Assembly: GCA_963799365.1 (NCBI GenBank)
Contig: CAWCWV010000001.1
Span: forward strand, 1 to 64,000
DNA length: 64,000 bases
Reading direction: 5' to 3'
DNA from: Marinirhabdus sp963799365
GTDB lineage: Bacteria; Bacteroidota; Bacteroidia; Flavobacteriales; Flavobacteriaceae
Positions 26,543 through 36,167 of the stretch are shown one piece after another. The notes under the pieces were generated by a model that saw only the letters and a list, made by a program, of their open reading frames with translations, had not been told where the DNA came from and did no database searches. Within the stretch, counting starts at the first letter, position 1. Every line of letters begins with the position of its first letter. Both the position numbers and the translations under genes were made by a program.

Positions 26543-28450
26543 TCATAAAGCATGGTCTATAATCTCCTGAACCACTTCAGGATTTAACAAGGTGCTAGTA
26601 TCCCCCAAATTAGCAGTGTCTTTTTCTGCAATTTTCCGAAGAATCCGTCGCATGATTTTTCCACTTCTCGTTTTGGGCAATCCATTCGTAAATTGAATTT
26701 TATCCAATTTTGCAATAGGTCCAATATGTTCAGTAATAAGTTGATTGATCTCTTTTCTTAAATTATCATGATTTCGGTTTTCGCCAGTTTCTTTTAAAAT
26801 TACGTAACCATATAGTGCACTTCCTTTTACATCGTGCGGAAAACCTACAATAGCACTTTCTGCAACTGCTGGATGCTCATTTATGGAATCTTCTATGGGT
26901 GCAGTTCCCAAATTATGTCCAGAGACTATAATTACATCATCTACACGGCCCGTAATTCTATAATACCCAGTGCTATTTCTCAACGCACCGTCACCCGTAA
27001 AATACATATTTTTATAGGCTGAAAAATAGGTTTCTTTATACCGTTCATGATTACCCCATATCGTTCTAGCCATGGAAGGCCAAGGAAATTTTATGCATAA
27101 ACGACCACTCACAAGGTTCCCTGATAATTCATTTCCTTCTTCATCCATTAAAGTAGGTTGAATTCCTGGTAAAGGCAGTGTAGCATAGGTAGGAATTGTG
27201 GGGGTAGAAAATGGGATAGGAGATATCATGATGCCACCAGTTTCGGTTTGCCACCAGGTATCTACAATAGGGCACTTCTTTTTTCCAATAATATCATTGT
27301 ACCAGTGCCAGGCTTCTTCATTAATAGGTTCCCCTACGGTTCCTAAAATTTTTAAAGAGGATAGGTCGTGATTTTCAGAAAAATCCAGACGTTCTTTAGC
27401 CAACGCCCGAATGGCAGTAGGTGCCGTATAAAATTGATTCACCTTGTGTTTTTCCACGACCTGCCAAAATCGGCTCCAGTCTGGATACGATGGAACACCT
27501 TCAAACATTACTGTTGTTGCGCCGTTTGCCAGAGGTCCATAAACAATATAGCTGTGCCCCGTGATCCAACCAATATCTGCCGTACACCAATACACATCTT
27601 CTTCACGGTATTGAAATACATTCTTAAAAGTATATGCAGTGTACACCATATATCCTGCAGTAGTATGTACCATTCCTTTAGGTTTTCCTGTGGAGCCAGA
27701 AGTATATAGTATAAAAAGAGGATCTTCGGCATCCATAATTTCTGGCTGGTAGCTATCTGAAGCTTCATCTAGCAAAGCTTGTAGCCATTTGTCACGACCT
27801 TCGAGCATGGTAATATTTGAATAGGTTCGTTTTGCCACCAATACTGTTTCAACACCATCACAAGATTCTAGAGCCTCATCTACAATACCTTTTAGGTCTA
27901 TCTTTTTACTACCGCGGAAAGAGCCATCGCTGGTAACAACCATTTTACAATCACAATCGTTAATACGAGTGGAAAGTGCTTTTGCAGAAAACCCAGCAAA
28001 CACTACTGAATGTATAGCGCCAATACGCGCACAGGCTAATATTGAAATAGCCAATTCTGGAATCATAGGGAGATACACACACACCCGGTCGCCTTTTTTT
28101 ATGCCGTTATCTTTTAAAACATTGGCAAAACGGCATACACGATTGTGGAGTTCCTTATAAGTAATATGTTGTGCTTTTTCATCAGGATTGTTGGGTTCAA
28201 AAATTATGGCAGTTTTTTCTCCACGAGCGTATAAATGACGGTCAATACAATTTTCGGTAATATTAAGTTTTGCGCCTTTGTACCATGTAATCTCTGGTTT
28301 ATTGAGATCATAATCCAATACTTTTTCCCACGGTTTACGCCACAAAAAATTTTCCTCGGCAATTTCACCCCAAAAAGTTTCTGGATCTAGAACCGATTTT
28401 CTGTATACCTGAAAATATTCTTCTAAATTTTTTATATGATAATTACTCAT
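26543..28450 (-). CDS. acs: Acetyl-CoA synthetase
   Basis: A 635-residue AMP-forming acetate:CoA ligase. It has the N-terminal motif FWGEIAEENFLWRKPWEKV, the P-loop YTSGSTGKPKGMVHTTAGY near residue 250, DTWWQTETGG near 398 and the C-terminal KTRSGKIMRRILRK near 593, whose lysine is the regulatory acetylation site in homologues. It activates acetate to acetyl-CoA. It lies in opposite orientation between the Lhr helicase and pdeM, so it splits the repair cluster. The upstream 290 bases to pdeM are AT-rich and probably carry both promoters. Confidence 0.93.
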   Translation of the reverse strand: MSNYHIKNLEEYFQVYRKSVLDPETFWGEIAEENFLWRKPWEKVLDYDLNKPEITWYKGAKLNITENCIDRHLYARGEKTAIIFEPNNPDEKAQHITYKELHNRVCRFANVLKDNGIKKGDRVCVYLPMIPELAISILACARIGAIHSVVFAGFSAKALSTRINDCDCKMVVTSDGSFRGSKKIDLKGIVDEALESCDGVETVLVAKRTYSNITMLEGRDKWLQALLDEASDSYQPEIMDAEDPLFILYTSGSTGKPKGMVHTTAGYMVYTAYTFKNVFQYREEDVYWCTADIGWITGHSYIVYGPLANGATTVMFEGVPSYPDWSRFWQVVEKHKVNQFYTAPTAIRALAKERLDFSENHDLSSLKILGTVGEPINEEAWHWYNDIIGKKKCPIVDTWWQTETGGIMISPIPFSTPTIPTYATLPLPGIQPTLMDEEGNELSGNLVSGRLCIKFPWPSMARTIWGNHERYKETYFSAYKNMYFTGDGALRNSTGYYRITGRVDDVIIVSGHNLGTAPIEDSINEHPAVAESAIVGFPHDVKGSALYGYVILKETGENRNHDNLRKEINQLITEHIGPIAKLDKIQFTNGLPKTRSGKIMRRILRKIAEKDTANLGDTSTLLNPEVVQEIIDHAL

Positions 28451-28728
28451 AACGATCCTACTTTTTAATTTCTATTTTTTGAATTCACTGTTCCACCATT
28501 TTTAATTGACCAATTAATTTAAACAATTAGTACCGTAACCAAAACTGTAATGTTTTAGCACTACACCACGCATCTCAAAAAATGGGTAAACGATTATGTA
28601 AACAAATATTATTGCATACAAGGTACTTAAAACGTATTGTAAAAAACAAATCAAAAAGTACTTAGTATATTAATTTATTTAAACATATAGTGTTTTTGAA
28701 ATTTCTTAGCAAAGATTAGGATTACAAG

Positions 28729-28736
28729 TATCTTTG
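28729..28736 (+). promoter_or_regulatory. -7 box for pdeM, possibly leaderless
   Basis: TATCTTTG matches TAnnTTTG exactly and ends 5 bases before the GTG start at 28742. Transcription would begin at or next to the start codon. No clear -33 TTG lies at the usual 19-21 base spacing. Confidence 0.6.
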
Positions 28737-28741
28737 CAACC

Positions 28742-29380
28742 GTGAGTATCTCCATTAAAATAAAAAATCAGGAATTTATATTACATCCCAGCGGCGCGCT
28801 TTTTTGGAAAGAACAATCCATCCTCCTCGTTGCCGATGTTCATTTAGGAAAAGTAGCACATTTTAGAAAACACGGTGCCGCCATTCCTGCACATGTAGCC
28901 TTTGAAAATTTAGAAAAATTGACAGCAGTGACCAATCACTTTCAGCCAAAGATTGTTTGCTTTTTAGGCGATCTCTTTCATAGTAAACTAAATACCGAAT
29001 GGGAAGATTTTGCGAAATGGGTAGCGTATACTTCGGCCAATGTTGTACTCATTTCTGGAAATCACGATATCATCCCGAAATACCTGTTCGAAGATCTAGG
29101 AGTTCAGGTTTATGATAAACTGAAAATGCAAAAATTTCTACTTACCCATCATCCAACTGAAAAAGATGGCTTTTTCAATTTTTGTGGTCATATCCACCCC
29201 GGTGTAAAATTGCAAGGCCAGGGAAGACAATTTTTAAGATTGCCGTGTTTCTTCAAAAGTGAAAAACAGCTTATTTTACCAGCTTTTGGAAATTTTACAG
29301 GCAAATTCACTTTGAAACCTTCAGAAAAAGATACAATTTATGTGATTGCAGAAGATCAAGTAATTTGTGTGAGCCAGTAA
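28742..29380 (+). CDS. pdeM: Ligase-associated endonuclease PdeM
   Basis: A 212-residue metallophosphoesterase. Active-site motifs in order are LLVADVHLGKVAHFRKHG (DxH), FLGDLFHSK (GDxxH), LISGNHDIIP (GNHD), LLTHHPT and FCGHIHPGV (GHxH). The spacing and N-terminus (FILHPSGALFWKE) are typical of the PdeM enzymes found with ligase-associated helicase and ligase. In this genome acs intervenes between it and the helicase. Start is a GTG at 28742. A -7 box ends 5 bases upstream, suggesting a leaderless message. Confidence 0.85.
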   Translation: MSISIKIKNQEFILHPSGALFWKEQSILLVADVHLGKVAHFRKHGAAIPAHVAFENLEKLTAVTNHFQPKIVCFLGDLFHSKLNTEWEDFAKWVAYTSANVVLISGNHDIIPKYLFEDLGVQVYDKLKMQKFLLTHHPTEKDGFFNFCGHIHPGVKLQGQGRQFLRLPCFFKSEKQLILPAFGNFTGKFTLKPSEKDTIYVIAEDQVICVSQ

Positions 29381-29422
29381 AGGCTTTTCAATATAACCGA
29401 AAGCTACCGAACATGTTTTGCT

Positions 29423-29430
29423 TATTTTTG
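29423..29430 (+). promoter_or_regulatory. -7 box for metG
   Basis: TATTTTTG matches TAnnTTTG and lies 42 bases before the metG ATG. It predicts a leader of about 35 bases. No matching -33 element is evident. Confidence 0.45.
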
Positions 29431-29472
29431 CAACAATTCTAAGCCGAAAGGTTTTTTACATATTAGTATACT

Positions 29473-31584
29473 ATGAATCAAGATCCAAAACGTTTTACCA
29501 TTACAGCTGCGTTACCATATACCAATGGCCCCGTGCATATTGGACATTTAGCAGGAGTGTATGTTCCCGCCGATATTTACGCACGCTTTCAACGCCTTCA
29601 GGGAAAGGATGTAGCCTTTGTTTGCGGAAGCGATGAGCATGGCGTTCCCATTACCATAAAAGCAAAAAAAGAAGGAATTACGCCGCAAGAAGTGGTAGAT
29701 AAATATCATGCAATTATTAAAAAAAGTTTTGAAGACTTCGGAATTACATTTGATAATTATTCAAGGACTTCAGCAAAAATACATCACGATACGGCTTCAG
29801 AATTCTTTAAAAAACTGTATAGTGAAGGAAAGTTTATCGAAGAGGTAACCGAACAATTGTATGATGCGGAAGCCAACCAATTTTTAGCAGACCGCTTTGT
29901 GGTAGGAACCTGCCCAAAATGTGGTAATGCAGAAAGCTATGGTGACCAATGCGAAAACTGTGGAACGAGCCATAATGCAACCGATTTAATAAATCCAAAA
30001 AGCGCCATTACAGGCGCGACCCCTACGTTAAAAAAAACAAAACACTGGTTTTTACCGCTAGATCAATACGAACCATTTTTAAAAGAGTGGATTCTAAAAG
30101 AGCATAAAAAAGATTGGAAAACCAATGTATACGGCCAATGTAAATCGTGGATCGACGATGGTTTACGCCCACGTGCTGTAACTCGGGATCTGGATTGGGG
30201 AATCCCTGTTCCTATTGACGGAGCCGACGGTAAAGTACTGTATGTTTGGTTTGATGCGCCCATTGGCTACATTTCTGCCACTAAAGAATGGGCAGAACGA
30301 GAAGGAAAAGATTGGGAGCCGTATTGGAAAAGTGACGACACCAAACTGCTTCATTTTATTGGAAAAGATAATATTGTGTTTCACTGTATTATATTCCCGA
30401 GTATGTTGAAGGCGGACGGCAGTTATATTATGCCAGACAACGTTCCCGCCAACGAATTTTTAAATCTGGAAGGCAACAAAATCTCCACCAGTAAAAACTG
30501 GGCGGTGTGGTTGCACGAGTATTTGGAAGAATTTCCGAATCAGCAGGATGTGTTGCGTTACGTGTTAACTGCAAATGCTCCGGAAACGAAGGATAACGAT
30601 TTTACTTGGGCAGATTTTCAGCAACGCAATAACAGTGAGTTGGTAGCCATCTTTGGAAATTTTATCAATCGGGTGACTGTACTTACGCATAAATATTATG
30701 ATGGTATTGTTCCAGAACCTTCCGCTTTTTCTGAAGTTGATGAACAAACTTTAAAAGAATTAAAAGCGTATCCAGCCGTGATTGAAAGTTCGATTGAACG
30801 CTATCGCTTCCGCGAAGCCCAAACAGAGTTAATGAATGTAGCCAGATTAGGAAATAAATATCTGGCAGACGAAGAACCGTGGAAAACCGTTAAAACCGAT
30901 GAAGCAAGAACCCAAACGGTAATGTATGTTGCGTTACAAATTGCGGCTGCTTTGGCGGTTCTAAGCGAGCCATTTTTACCGTTTACTTCAGCAAAACTGA
31001 AAGATATGCTCAACTTAAGCAATACACCTGCGGCAAGATTACGGGCAGATTTAATACATCTGGATTGGAAACACATATCAGAAGATAAACCTCTTCTGAA
31101 ATCTGCTTATAAAATAAACCCTAGCGAACTTCTTTTCAGTAAAATAGAAGATGAGCAAATGCAACAACAAATAAATAAATTACAAGCAAGCAAGACAATG
31201 AACGATGGTTCGACAGGCTCACCAACCGCAGCCCTTGCAATTAAAGAACAGAAGGAGATGATACAGTTTGACGATTTTACAAAACTAGATATGCGCGTAG
31301 GAACTATTCTGGAAGCCTCAACAATGCCAAAGACCAAAAAACTGATGGTCTTAAAAGTAGATACTGGTATTGACGTACGTACCATCGTTTCTGGTATTGC
31401 TGAAAGTTTTACGGCGGAAGAAATCATTGGAAAACAAGTGACCGTTTTAGTAAACTTAGCACCAAGAGCGTTACGTGGCGTAGAAAGCCAGGGAATGATC
31501 TTAATGACTGAAAATGCTGAAGGGAAGTTGGTTTTTGTAAATCCTGGAGAAGCTGGTGTAGTTAATGGAGCGATGATAAATTAA
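29473..31584 (+). CDS. metG: Methionyl-tRNA synthetase with C-terminal tRNA-binding domain
   Basis: A 703-residue class I synthetase. HIGH is present as VHIGHLAGVY near residue 22, the zinc knuckle as CPKCGNAESYGDQCENCG near 143, WFDAPIGYI near 262, and the KMSKS loop in the variant KISTSKNWAVW near 340. The anticodon domain follows, and a Trbp111-like OB domain closes the protein (DFTKLDMRVGTILEA from about 600). The linker before that domain contains NDGSTGSPTAALAIKEQ, whose DNA (31207-31228) looks like a dispersed flavobacterial repeat read in frame. It charges tRNA-Met. Confidence 0.95.
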   Translation: MNQDPKRFTITAALPYTNGPVHIGHLAGVYVPADIYARFQRLQGKDVAFVCGSDEHGVPITIKAKKEGITPQEVVDKYHAIIKKSFEDFGITFDNYSRTSAKIHHDTASEFFKKLYSEGKFIEEVTEQLYDAEANQFLADRFVVGTCPKCGNAESYGDQCENCGTSHNATDLINPKSAITGATPTLKKTKHWFLPLDQYEPFLKEWILKEHKKDWKTNVYGQCKSWIDDGLRPRAVTRDLDWGIPVPIDGADGKVLYVWFDAPIGYISATKEWAEREGKDWEPYWKSDDTKLLHFIGKDNIVFHCIIFPSMLKADGSYIMPDNVPANEFLNLEGNKISTSKNWAVWLHEYLEEFPNQQDVLRYVLTANAPETKDNDFTWADFQQRNNSELVAIFGNFINRVTVLTHKYYDGIVPEPSAFSEVDEQTLKELKAYPAVIESSIERYRFREAQTELMNVARLGNKYLADEEPWKTVKTDEARTQTVMYVALQIAAALAVLSEPFLPFTSAKLKDMLNLSNTPAARLRADLIHLDWKHISEDKPLLKSAYKINPSELLFSKIEDEQMQQQINKLQASKTMNDGSTGSPTAALAIKEQKEMIQFDDFTKLDMRVGTILEASTMPKTKKLMVLKVDTGIDVRTIVSGIAESFTAEEIIGKQVTVLVNLAPRALRGVESQGMILMTENAEGKLVFVNPGEAGVVNGAMIN
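31207..31228. repeat. Dispersed-repeat-like sequence inside metG
   Basis: The segment reads GGTTCGACAGGCTCACCAA plus three more bases. It resembles the TTCGACAGGCTCA/TTCGACAAGCTCA cores of common flavobacterial intergenic repeats, and shares TCGACAGGC with 7613-7637. Here it is translated as GSTGSPT in a flexible linker of the synthetase. Confidence 0.45.
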
Positions 31585-31644
31585 TTTAAATCAAATTTAG
31601 ACCAGTCAACTTTTAAAGCCTGAAAGTTTTTTTATCTTCAAAGT

Positions 31645-33762
31645 ATGCTCAACCACATCCTAAAAGTCACAAACCTTCCAGAAACCAGTGTAAAAAATAC
31701 ACTCGCTTTACTGGCAGAAGATTGTACCATTCCATTTATAGCGCGCTATAGAAAAGAGCGAACTGGAAATTTGGATGAAGTTCAAATAGAGCAAATAGTT
31801 ACTTTAAAAGAGCAATTTGAAACGCTTGAGAAACGCAAAAAAACTATTCTCAAAGCCATTGAAGAACAGGATGAATTAACCAGTGATATTTCAGCTAAAA
31901 TTGAGAAAACTACAAATCTCACAGACTTAGAAGACCTCTACTTACCCTATAAAAAGAAGCGAAAAACAAAAGCAGAAACAGCTCGAAAAAATGGCTTGGA
32001 ACCTTTAGCCAAAATCATAATGGCTCAAAACGAGCGGGATCTTGGCAGCGTGGCACAGCGATATAAAAATAAAGAAGTGTCAACTTCAGAAAACGCCTTG
32101 GAAGGCGCAAGACACATCATCGCAGAATGGATCAATGAACGTACCGATATAAGAAACAACCTTCGGCAGCAACTAGAACGCTTCGCAATGCTTAGCACCA
32201 AAGTAGTAAAAAGTAAAATCGAGGATGAAAAAGCGCAAAAATTCAGGGATTATTTTGCTTGGGAGGAGTCCTTACAGCACTGTCCTTCGCATAGATTGTT
32301 GGCTATTTTGAGAGCAGAAGCTGAAGGTTTTATACGGGTAAAAATTGAAATTGATGAGGACCGTGCTTTAGAAAGAATCAATACAAAACTGATAAGATCA
32401 CAAGGGTCTTGCGCAGATCAACTAGAAAAAGCAATTGCAGATGCATATAAACGCTTGCTCTTTCCTGCTTTGTCCAACGAAACGCTCGTTGCCGCAAAAA
32501 AGAAAGCAGACGAAATAGCGATTGCTATTTTCGCTAAAAATTTAAAGCAATTATTACTAGGTTCTCCTTTAGGTGAAAAGAGAATTCTAGCTATTGATCC
32601 TGGCTTTAGGACGGGTTGTAAAGTTGTATGTCTGGATGCTCAAGGCGCTTTAGCACACAACGAAACCATCTACCCGCATCCCCCAAAGAGTGATGTCACA
32701 GGTGCTCTTAAAAAAATTAGCACCCTAACAGATGCCTATAAAATTGAAGCCATTGCCATTGGTAATGGTACAGCATCGAGAGAAACCGAAGCTTTTATCA
32801 AGAAAGTTTATTTCAAAAATCCGGTGGAAGTGTTTATAGTGAGCGAGGCTGGAGCGTCTATTTATTCGGCAAGTAAAATTGCCAGGGAGGAGTTTCCTAA
32901 CTTCGACGTGACCGTTCGCGGTGCTGTTTCTATAGGGCGTAGACTTGCAGATCCGTTGGCAGAGTTGGTTAAAATTGATGCAAAATCGATTGGTGTAGGT
33001 CAGTATCAACACGATGTAGACCAATTACAATTAAAAAGTTCTTTGGATCGTGTAGTTGAGAATTGTGTGAATTCGGTAGGGGTTAACATTAACACTGCAA
33101 GTGTCCCGTTACTAAGTTATGTTTCTGGAATAGGACAAAAACTGGCTGAAAATATTGTTACATATCGCGAAGCTAAAGGAGCATTTACTTCGAGAGACGA
33201 AATTAAAAACGTGCCGCGACTGGGCGCTAAAGCCTTTGAGCAAGGTGCGGGTTTTTTGCGTATTAGAGAGGGTGACCATCCGTTAGACGACTCCTCTGTA
33301 CACCCGGAGCGTTATGACCTTGTGAATAAAATAGCAAAGGATCAAGGGATTCAAGTTTCAGAATTAATAGGAAATACAACAGCCTTACAAAAGGTGTCGT
33401 TACAAAAGTATTGCTCTGAAGCTATAGGAATGGCGACACTAGAGGACATTATTACAGAACTCGAAAAACCCGGATTGGACATACGCGAAAAAGCAAAAGT
33501 CTTCACTTTTAATCAAAATATTAGAACGATTGACGATCTAAGTGCCGGCCAATTATTACCTGGGATCGTAAATAATATTACAGCCTTTGGGTGTTTTGTA
33601 GATGTGGGGATAAAAGAAAGTGGTCTTATTCACGTCTCTAATCTGTCAGACAGTTTTGTAAAAGATGTGAATGCACATGTTCACCTACACCAACAAATTA
33701 TTGTAAAAGTGCTCGAGGTTGACGTGCCGCGCAAACGCATACAATTGAAACTACACAAATAA
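31645..33762 (+). CDS. tex: Tex-family RNA-binding transcription accessory protein
   Basis: A 705-residue Tex protein. The N-terminal helical part contains DCTIPFIARYRKERTGNLDE near residue 28. A YqgF/RNase H-like domain includes ILAIDPGFRTGCKVV near 314 and VSEAGASIYSASKIA near 400. Helix-hairpin-helix motifs (LLSYVSGIGQKLAENIVTYR) and a C-terminal S1 domain (GIVNNITAFGCFVDVG) follow. Tex binds nucleic acid and influences transcription elongation and stress survival. The next gene begins 2 bases after the stop and may be co-transcribed. Confidence 0.93.
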   Translation: MLNHILKVTNLPETSVKNTLALLAEDCTIPFIARYRKERTGNLDEVQIEQIVTLKEQFETLEKRKKTILKAIEEQDELTSDISAKIEKTTNLTDLEDLYLPYKKKRKTKAETARKNGLEPLAKIIMAQNERDLGSVAQRYKNKEVSTSENALEGARHIIAEWINERTDIRNNLRQQLERFAMLSTKVVKSKIEDEKAQKFRDYFAWEESLQHCPSHRLLAILRAEAEGFIRVKIEIDEDRALERINTKLIRSQGSCADQLEKAIADAYKRLLFPALSNETLVAAKKKADEIAIAIFAKNLKQLLLGSPLGEKRILAIDPGFRTGCKVVCLDAQGALAHNETIYPHPPKSDVTGALKKISTLTDAYKIEAIAIGNGTASRETEAFIKKVYFKNPVEVFIVSEAGASIYSASKIAREEFPNFDVTVRGAVSIGRRLADPLAELVKIDAKSIGVGQYQHDVDQLQLKSSLDRVVENCVNSVGVNINTASVPLLSYVSGIGQKLAENIVTYREAKGAFTSRDEIKNVPRLGAKAFEQGAGFLRIREGDHPLDDSSVHPERYDLVNKIAKDQGIQVSELIGNTTALQKVSLQKYCSEAIGMATLEDIITELEKPGLDIREKAKVFTFNQNIRTIDDLSAGQLLPGIVNNITAFGCFVDVGIKESGLIHVSNLSDSFVKDVNAHVHLHQQIIVKVLEVDVPRKRIQLKLHK

Positions 33763-33764
33763 GC

Positions 33765-34667
33765 ATGCTCAAAATAGCTTACCATCCTAGCTACAAATAT
33801 TCTTTACCTGAAGGTCACCGATTCCCTATGGCGAAATACAGTTTGTTGCCCGAATATTTACTAAAACAAGGAATTTGTACCCAAGCAAATTTTTTTGAAC
33901 CCAAGAAAGTTTCAGCAGAAATCATTTTAAAAGTTCACGCTGAAACGTATTACCAACGTTTATTGAATCTTGAATTAGATACCAAAGAAATTAGAAAAAT
34001 AGGCTTTCCTCTTCGGGAGGATTTGGTTGCTCGTGGACACTACATTATTGGTGGCACTATCCAGGGCTGTTCATTTGCCATAGAAAACAGCGTTGCGCTA
34101 AACATTGCAGGCGGAACACATCATGCCTACGCAGACAGGGGCGAAGCTTTTTGTTTGCTGAATGACCAAGCCGTTGCTGCACACTATCTCTTGGACACAA
34201 AAAAGGCTTCAAAAATATTAATTATAGATCTAGATGTACACCAAGGAAACGGCACCGCAAAAATTTTTGAAAACAATCCTAAGGTGTTTACTTTTTCTAT
34301 GCACGGCGCAAAGAACTATCCGTTTAAAAAGGAACAAAGTGATTTGGATATTGGGCTGGACGACGGTACTGAGGACAAAGAATATCTTTCTGTTTTACAA
34401 AGCACCTTACCTATGCTACTTAAAAAAGTGCAGCCAGACTTTATCTTCTATTTGAGCGGGGTGGATATTCTAAAAGGCGACAAATTAGGCAGGCTGGCTT
34501 GCAGTATCGAAGGCTGTAAAGCCCGCGACCGTTTTGTTTTTGAAACCTGTAAAACTCACAACATTCCTTTGCAAGTGAGTATGGGTGGTGGCTATTCTCC
34601 AGAGATTGATATCATTATTGAAGCCCATGCAAATACCTACAAAATGGCACAGGAAGTTTATTTCTAA
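33765..34667 (+). CDS. Histone deacetylase-family hydrolase
   Basis: A 300-residue zinc amidohydrolase of the class I/II histone deacetylase and acetoin-utilisation superfamily. GGTHHAYADRGEAFCLLND near residue 111 holds the tandem catalytic histidines. IIDLDVHQGNGTA near 155 holds the zinc-ligand Asp and His. YLSGVDILKGDKLGRL near 227 supplies the last Asp, and SMGGGYSP follows. Substrates of bacterial members include acetylpolyamines, acetylated proteins and small amides. It starts 2 bases after tex. Confidence 0.88.
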   Translation: MLKIAYHPSYKYSLPEGHRFPMAKYSLLPEYLLKQGICTQANFFEPKKVSAEIILKVHAETYYQRLLNLELDTKEIRKIGFPLREDLVARGHYIIGGTIQGCSFAIENSVALNIAGGTHHAYADRGEAFCLLNDQAVAAHYLLDTKKASKILIIDLDVHQGNGTAKIFENNPKVFTFSMHGAKNYPFKKEQSDLDIGLDDGTEDKEYLSVLQSTLPMLLKKVQPDFIFYLSGVDILKGDKLGRLACSIEGCKARDRFVFETCKTHNIPLQVSMGGGYSPEIDIIIEAHANTYKMAQEVYF

Positions 34668-34712
34668 AAGTGTATGTTGTAATTTTAAATATAGTTTCGA
34701 GACTACTGCTTT

Positions 34713-35555
34713 ATGATTCGAGAATTTTCAGAATTCAGTACAGGGGCTGTTTTAAAAATTGGCAACACATCGCTTCTAGCTTCAAAAAAGACAGATGAGG
34801 CCATTGGGCTTTACACTTTTATCTGGACTACGAAACAGGTATTAAAGGTAACGGTAGACAGTGTGCCAACTAAAATACTCCCAAATTCTATCCTTGCCTT
34901 AACGCCAAATCAACATATTACTATTGTTGAGGATTCCGAAAGTATTGTATATCAATTTAACCGTGAGTTTTACTGTATAAAGGATCACGACAAAGAAGTA
35001 AGCTGTGCTGGCTTGTTATTCTTTGGTGCACAAGCCATTCCCATGATTTCTTTAGATGCTGAAGAACAACGAAAGTTCCATACGCTTCATGATGTTTTCT
35101 TAGAAGAAATGGAAACCAAAGATACCATCCAAGCTGAAATGCTACGGATGCTTTTAGCACGATTTATTATTAAAACTACCCGCTTACTAAAGGTAGGGAA
35201 TCAACAAGTTGCGCAATACGAAGGCACTTTAGATATGTATAGAGAGTTTAACTTTTTGGTCGAAAATCATTTCAAAGAGGCACATAATGTATCTTTTTAT
35301 GCCGAAAAACTATATAAATCGCCCAAAACGCTTTCGAATACGTTTTCAAAATATAATAAGAGTCCGTTGCAAATTATTCACGACCGAATTATTTTGGAAG
35401 CCAAGCGCCAACTAAAGTATACCAATAAAACCACGAAACAAATTGCGTTTGACGTAGGTTTTGACGACCCTTCCCATCTAAGCCGAATGTTCAAAAAACA
35501 GACACAGGTTTCTCCTTCAGAATTTAAAAGAAATCGCAACCTCATTCCAAAGTAG
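34713..35555 (+). CDS. AraC-family transcriptional activator
   Basis: A 280-residue regulator. The N-terminal part (1 to about 160) is a cupin-like sensor region (LPNSILALTPNQHITIVED). The C-terminal 100 residues form the double helix-turn-helix: FYAEKLYKSPKTLSNTFSKY, then KQIAFDVGFDDPSHLSRMFK and SPSEFKRNR. Directly downstream are two transcription units whose promoters share an ATTGACA...GGGAA box and an identical CTATCGCATCTTTG core at the same distance. This makes them the likely targets. The effector is unknown. Confidence 0.88.
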   Translation: MIREFSEFSTGAVLKIGNTSLLASKKTDEAIGLYTFIWTTKQVLKVTVDSVPTKILPNSILALTPNQHITIVEDSESIVYQFNREFYCIKDHDKEVSCAGLLFFGAQAIPMISLDAEEQRKFHTLHDVFLEEMETKDTIQAEMLRMLLARFIIKTTRLLKVGNQQVAQYEGTLDMYREFNFLVENHFKEAHNVSFYAEKLYKSPKTLSNTFSKYNKSPLQIIHDRIILEAKRQLKYTNKTTKQIAFDVGFDDPSHLSRMFKKQTQVSPSEFKRNRNLIPK

Positions 35556-35579
35556 CGATTTTTATCTATTTCGGGAATA

Positions 35580-35638
35580 ATTGACATGTCCTAGGGAACT
35601 ACTGCTATTCTTCTAGATACCTTTCTATCGCATCTTTG
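35580..35638 (+). promoter_or_regulatory. Putative AraC-dependent promoter 1
   Basis: ATTGACA starts at 35580 with GGGAA at 35594-35598. CTATCGCATCTTTG, containing the -7-like CATCTTTG, occupies 35625-35638. The two blocks are 45 bases apart start to start, exactly as in the promoter at 36168. Where a -33 TTG would be expected there is TTC, as would fit an activator-dependent promoter. It drives the gene at 35691. Confidence 0.6.
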
Positions 35639-35690
35639 TAGTGTTAAAACAAAGTATCACGTAGCATTGGCTATATAACACTATAATCCT

Positions 35691-36155
35691 ATGAAAACCA
35701 TATTCAGAACATTCGCCCTTTCTGTTGTCGCTTTACTAACGACAACGCTCGTGTTAGCGCAAGATTATCAAGATAATTTGGAGCCAGTATTCCTTTCAAA
35801 AAATATGAAGGTAGCTTATTACCAGCAAATAAATGAAGGGCTTATTGAAAAAGGAACCTTTAGTTTCAGCAAAGAAATAAAAGAAGCAGATAATTTAAAA
35901 AGTCAAGTTTCTTTTTCAGCAGAAAAAGAAGCAATCACTATTCCTACAACTGTTTATTTAAAAACACTTCGTAAAGCGGGAAACAGGAGTGAAAATTCAA
36001 AAGAATTTCATCTCTTTTTAGTCGAGAACATCCAACTATTTCCTAGCTCCAGACAAGAGGAAACTAAACTAGAAAAACTTTATGAGATTGTCCGTGCCAA
36101 TACCTTTGAAGGCAATTTGGACAAAGTTGGCGCCGCTCTCACTTGGTTAAAATAA
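35691..36155 (+). CDS. Exported protein of unknown function
   Basis: A 154-residue protein with a clear signal peptide (MKTIFRTFALSVVALLTTTL, cleavage after VLAQ). The mature part is lysine- and glutamate-rich, with beta-type stretches (KEAITIPTTVYLKTLRK) and an amphipathic C-terminal region ending GAALTWLK. I recognise no family. It is the first of two units that share the promoter pattern described at 35580 and 36168. It is therefore probably induced together with the AhpD-like and cupredoxin-like proteins downstream, perhaps as part of an envelope stress response. Confidence 0.75.
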   Translation: MKTIFRTFALSVVALLTTTLVLAQDYQDNLEPVFLSKNMKVAYYQQINEGLIEKGTFSFSKEIKEADNLKSQVSFSAEKEAITIPTTVYLKTLRKAGNRSENSKEFHLFLVENIQLFPSSRQEETKLEKLYEIVRANTFEGNLDKVGAALTWLK

Positions 36156-36167
36156 CAAATAGGAAAT

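Noticed and set aside
27368..27709. A plus-strand 113-codon frame inside acs
   Set aside because: It is antisense to the conserved acs coding sequence, is rich in Cys, Ile and Arg without domain structure, and has no promoter or credible start context.
30801..31427. Minus-strand open frames of 91 and 106 codons inside metG
   Set aside because: They lie wholly within the strongly supported metG frame, have low-complexity Ser-rich translations and no family features; they are antisense shadows.
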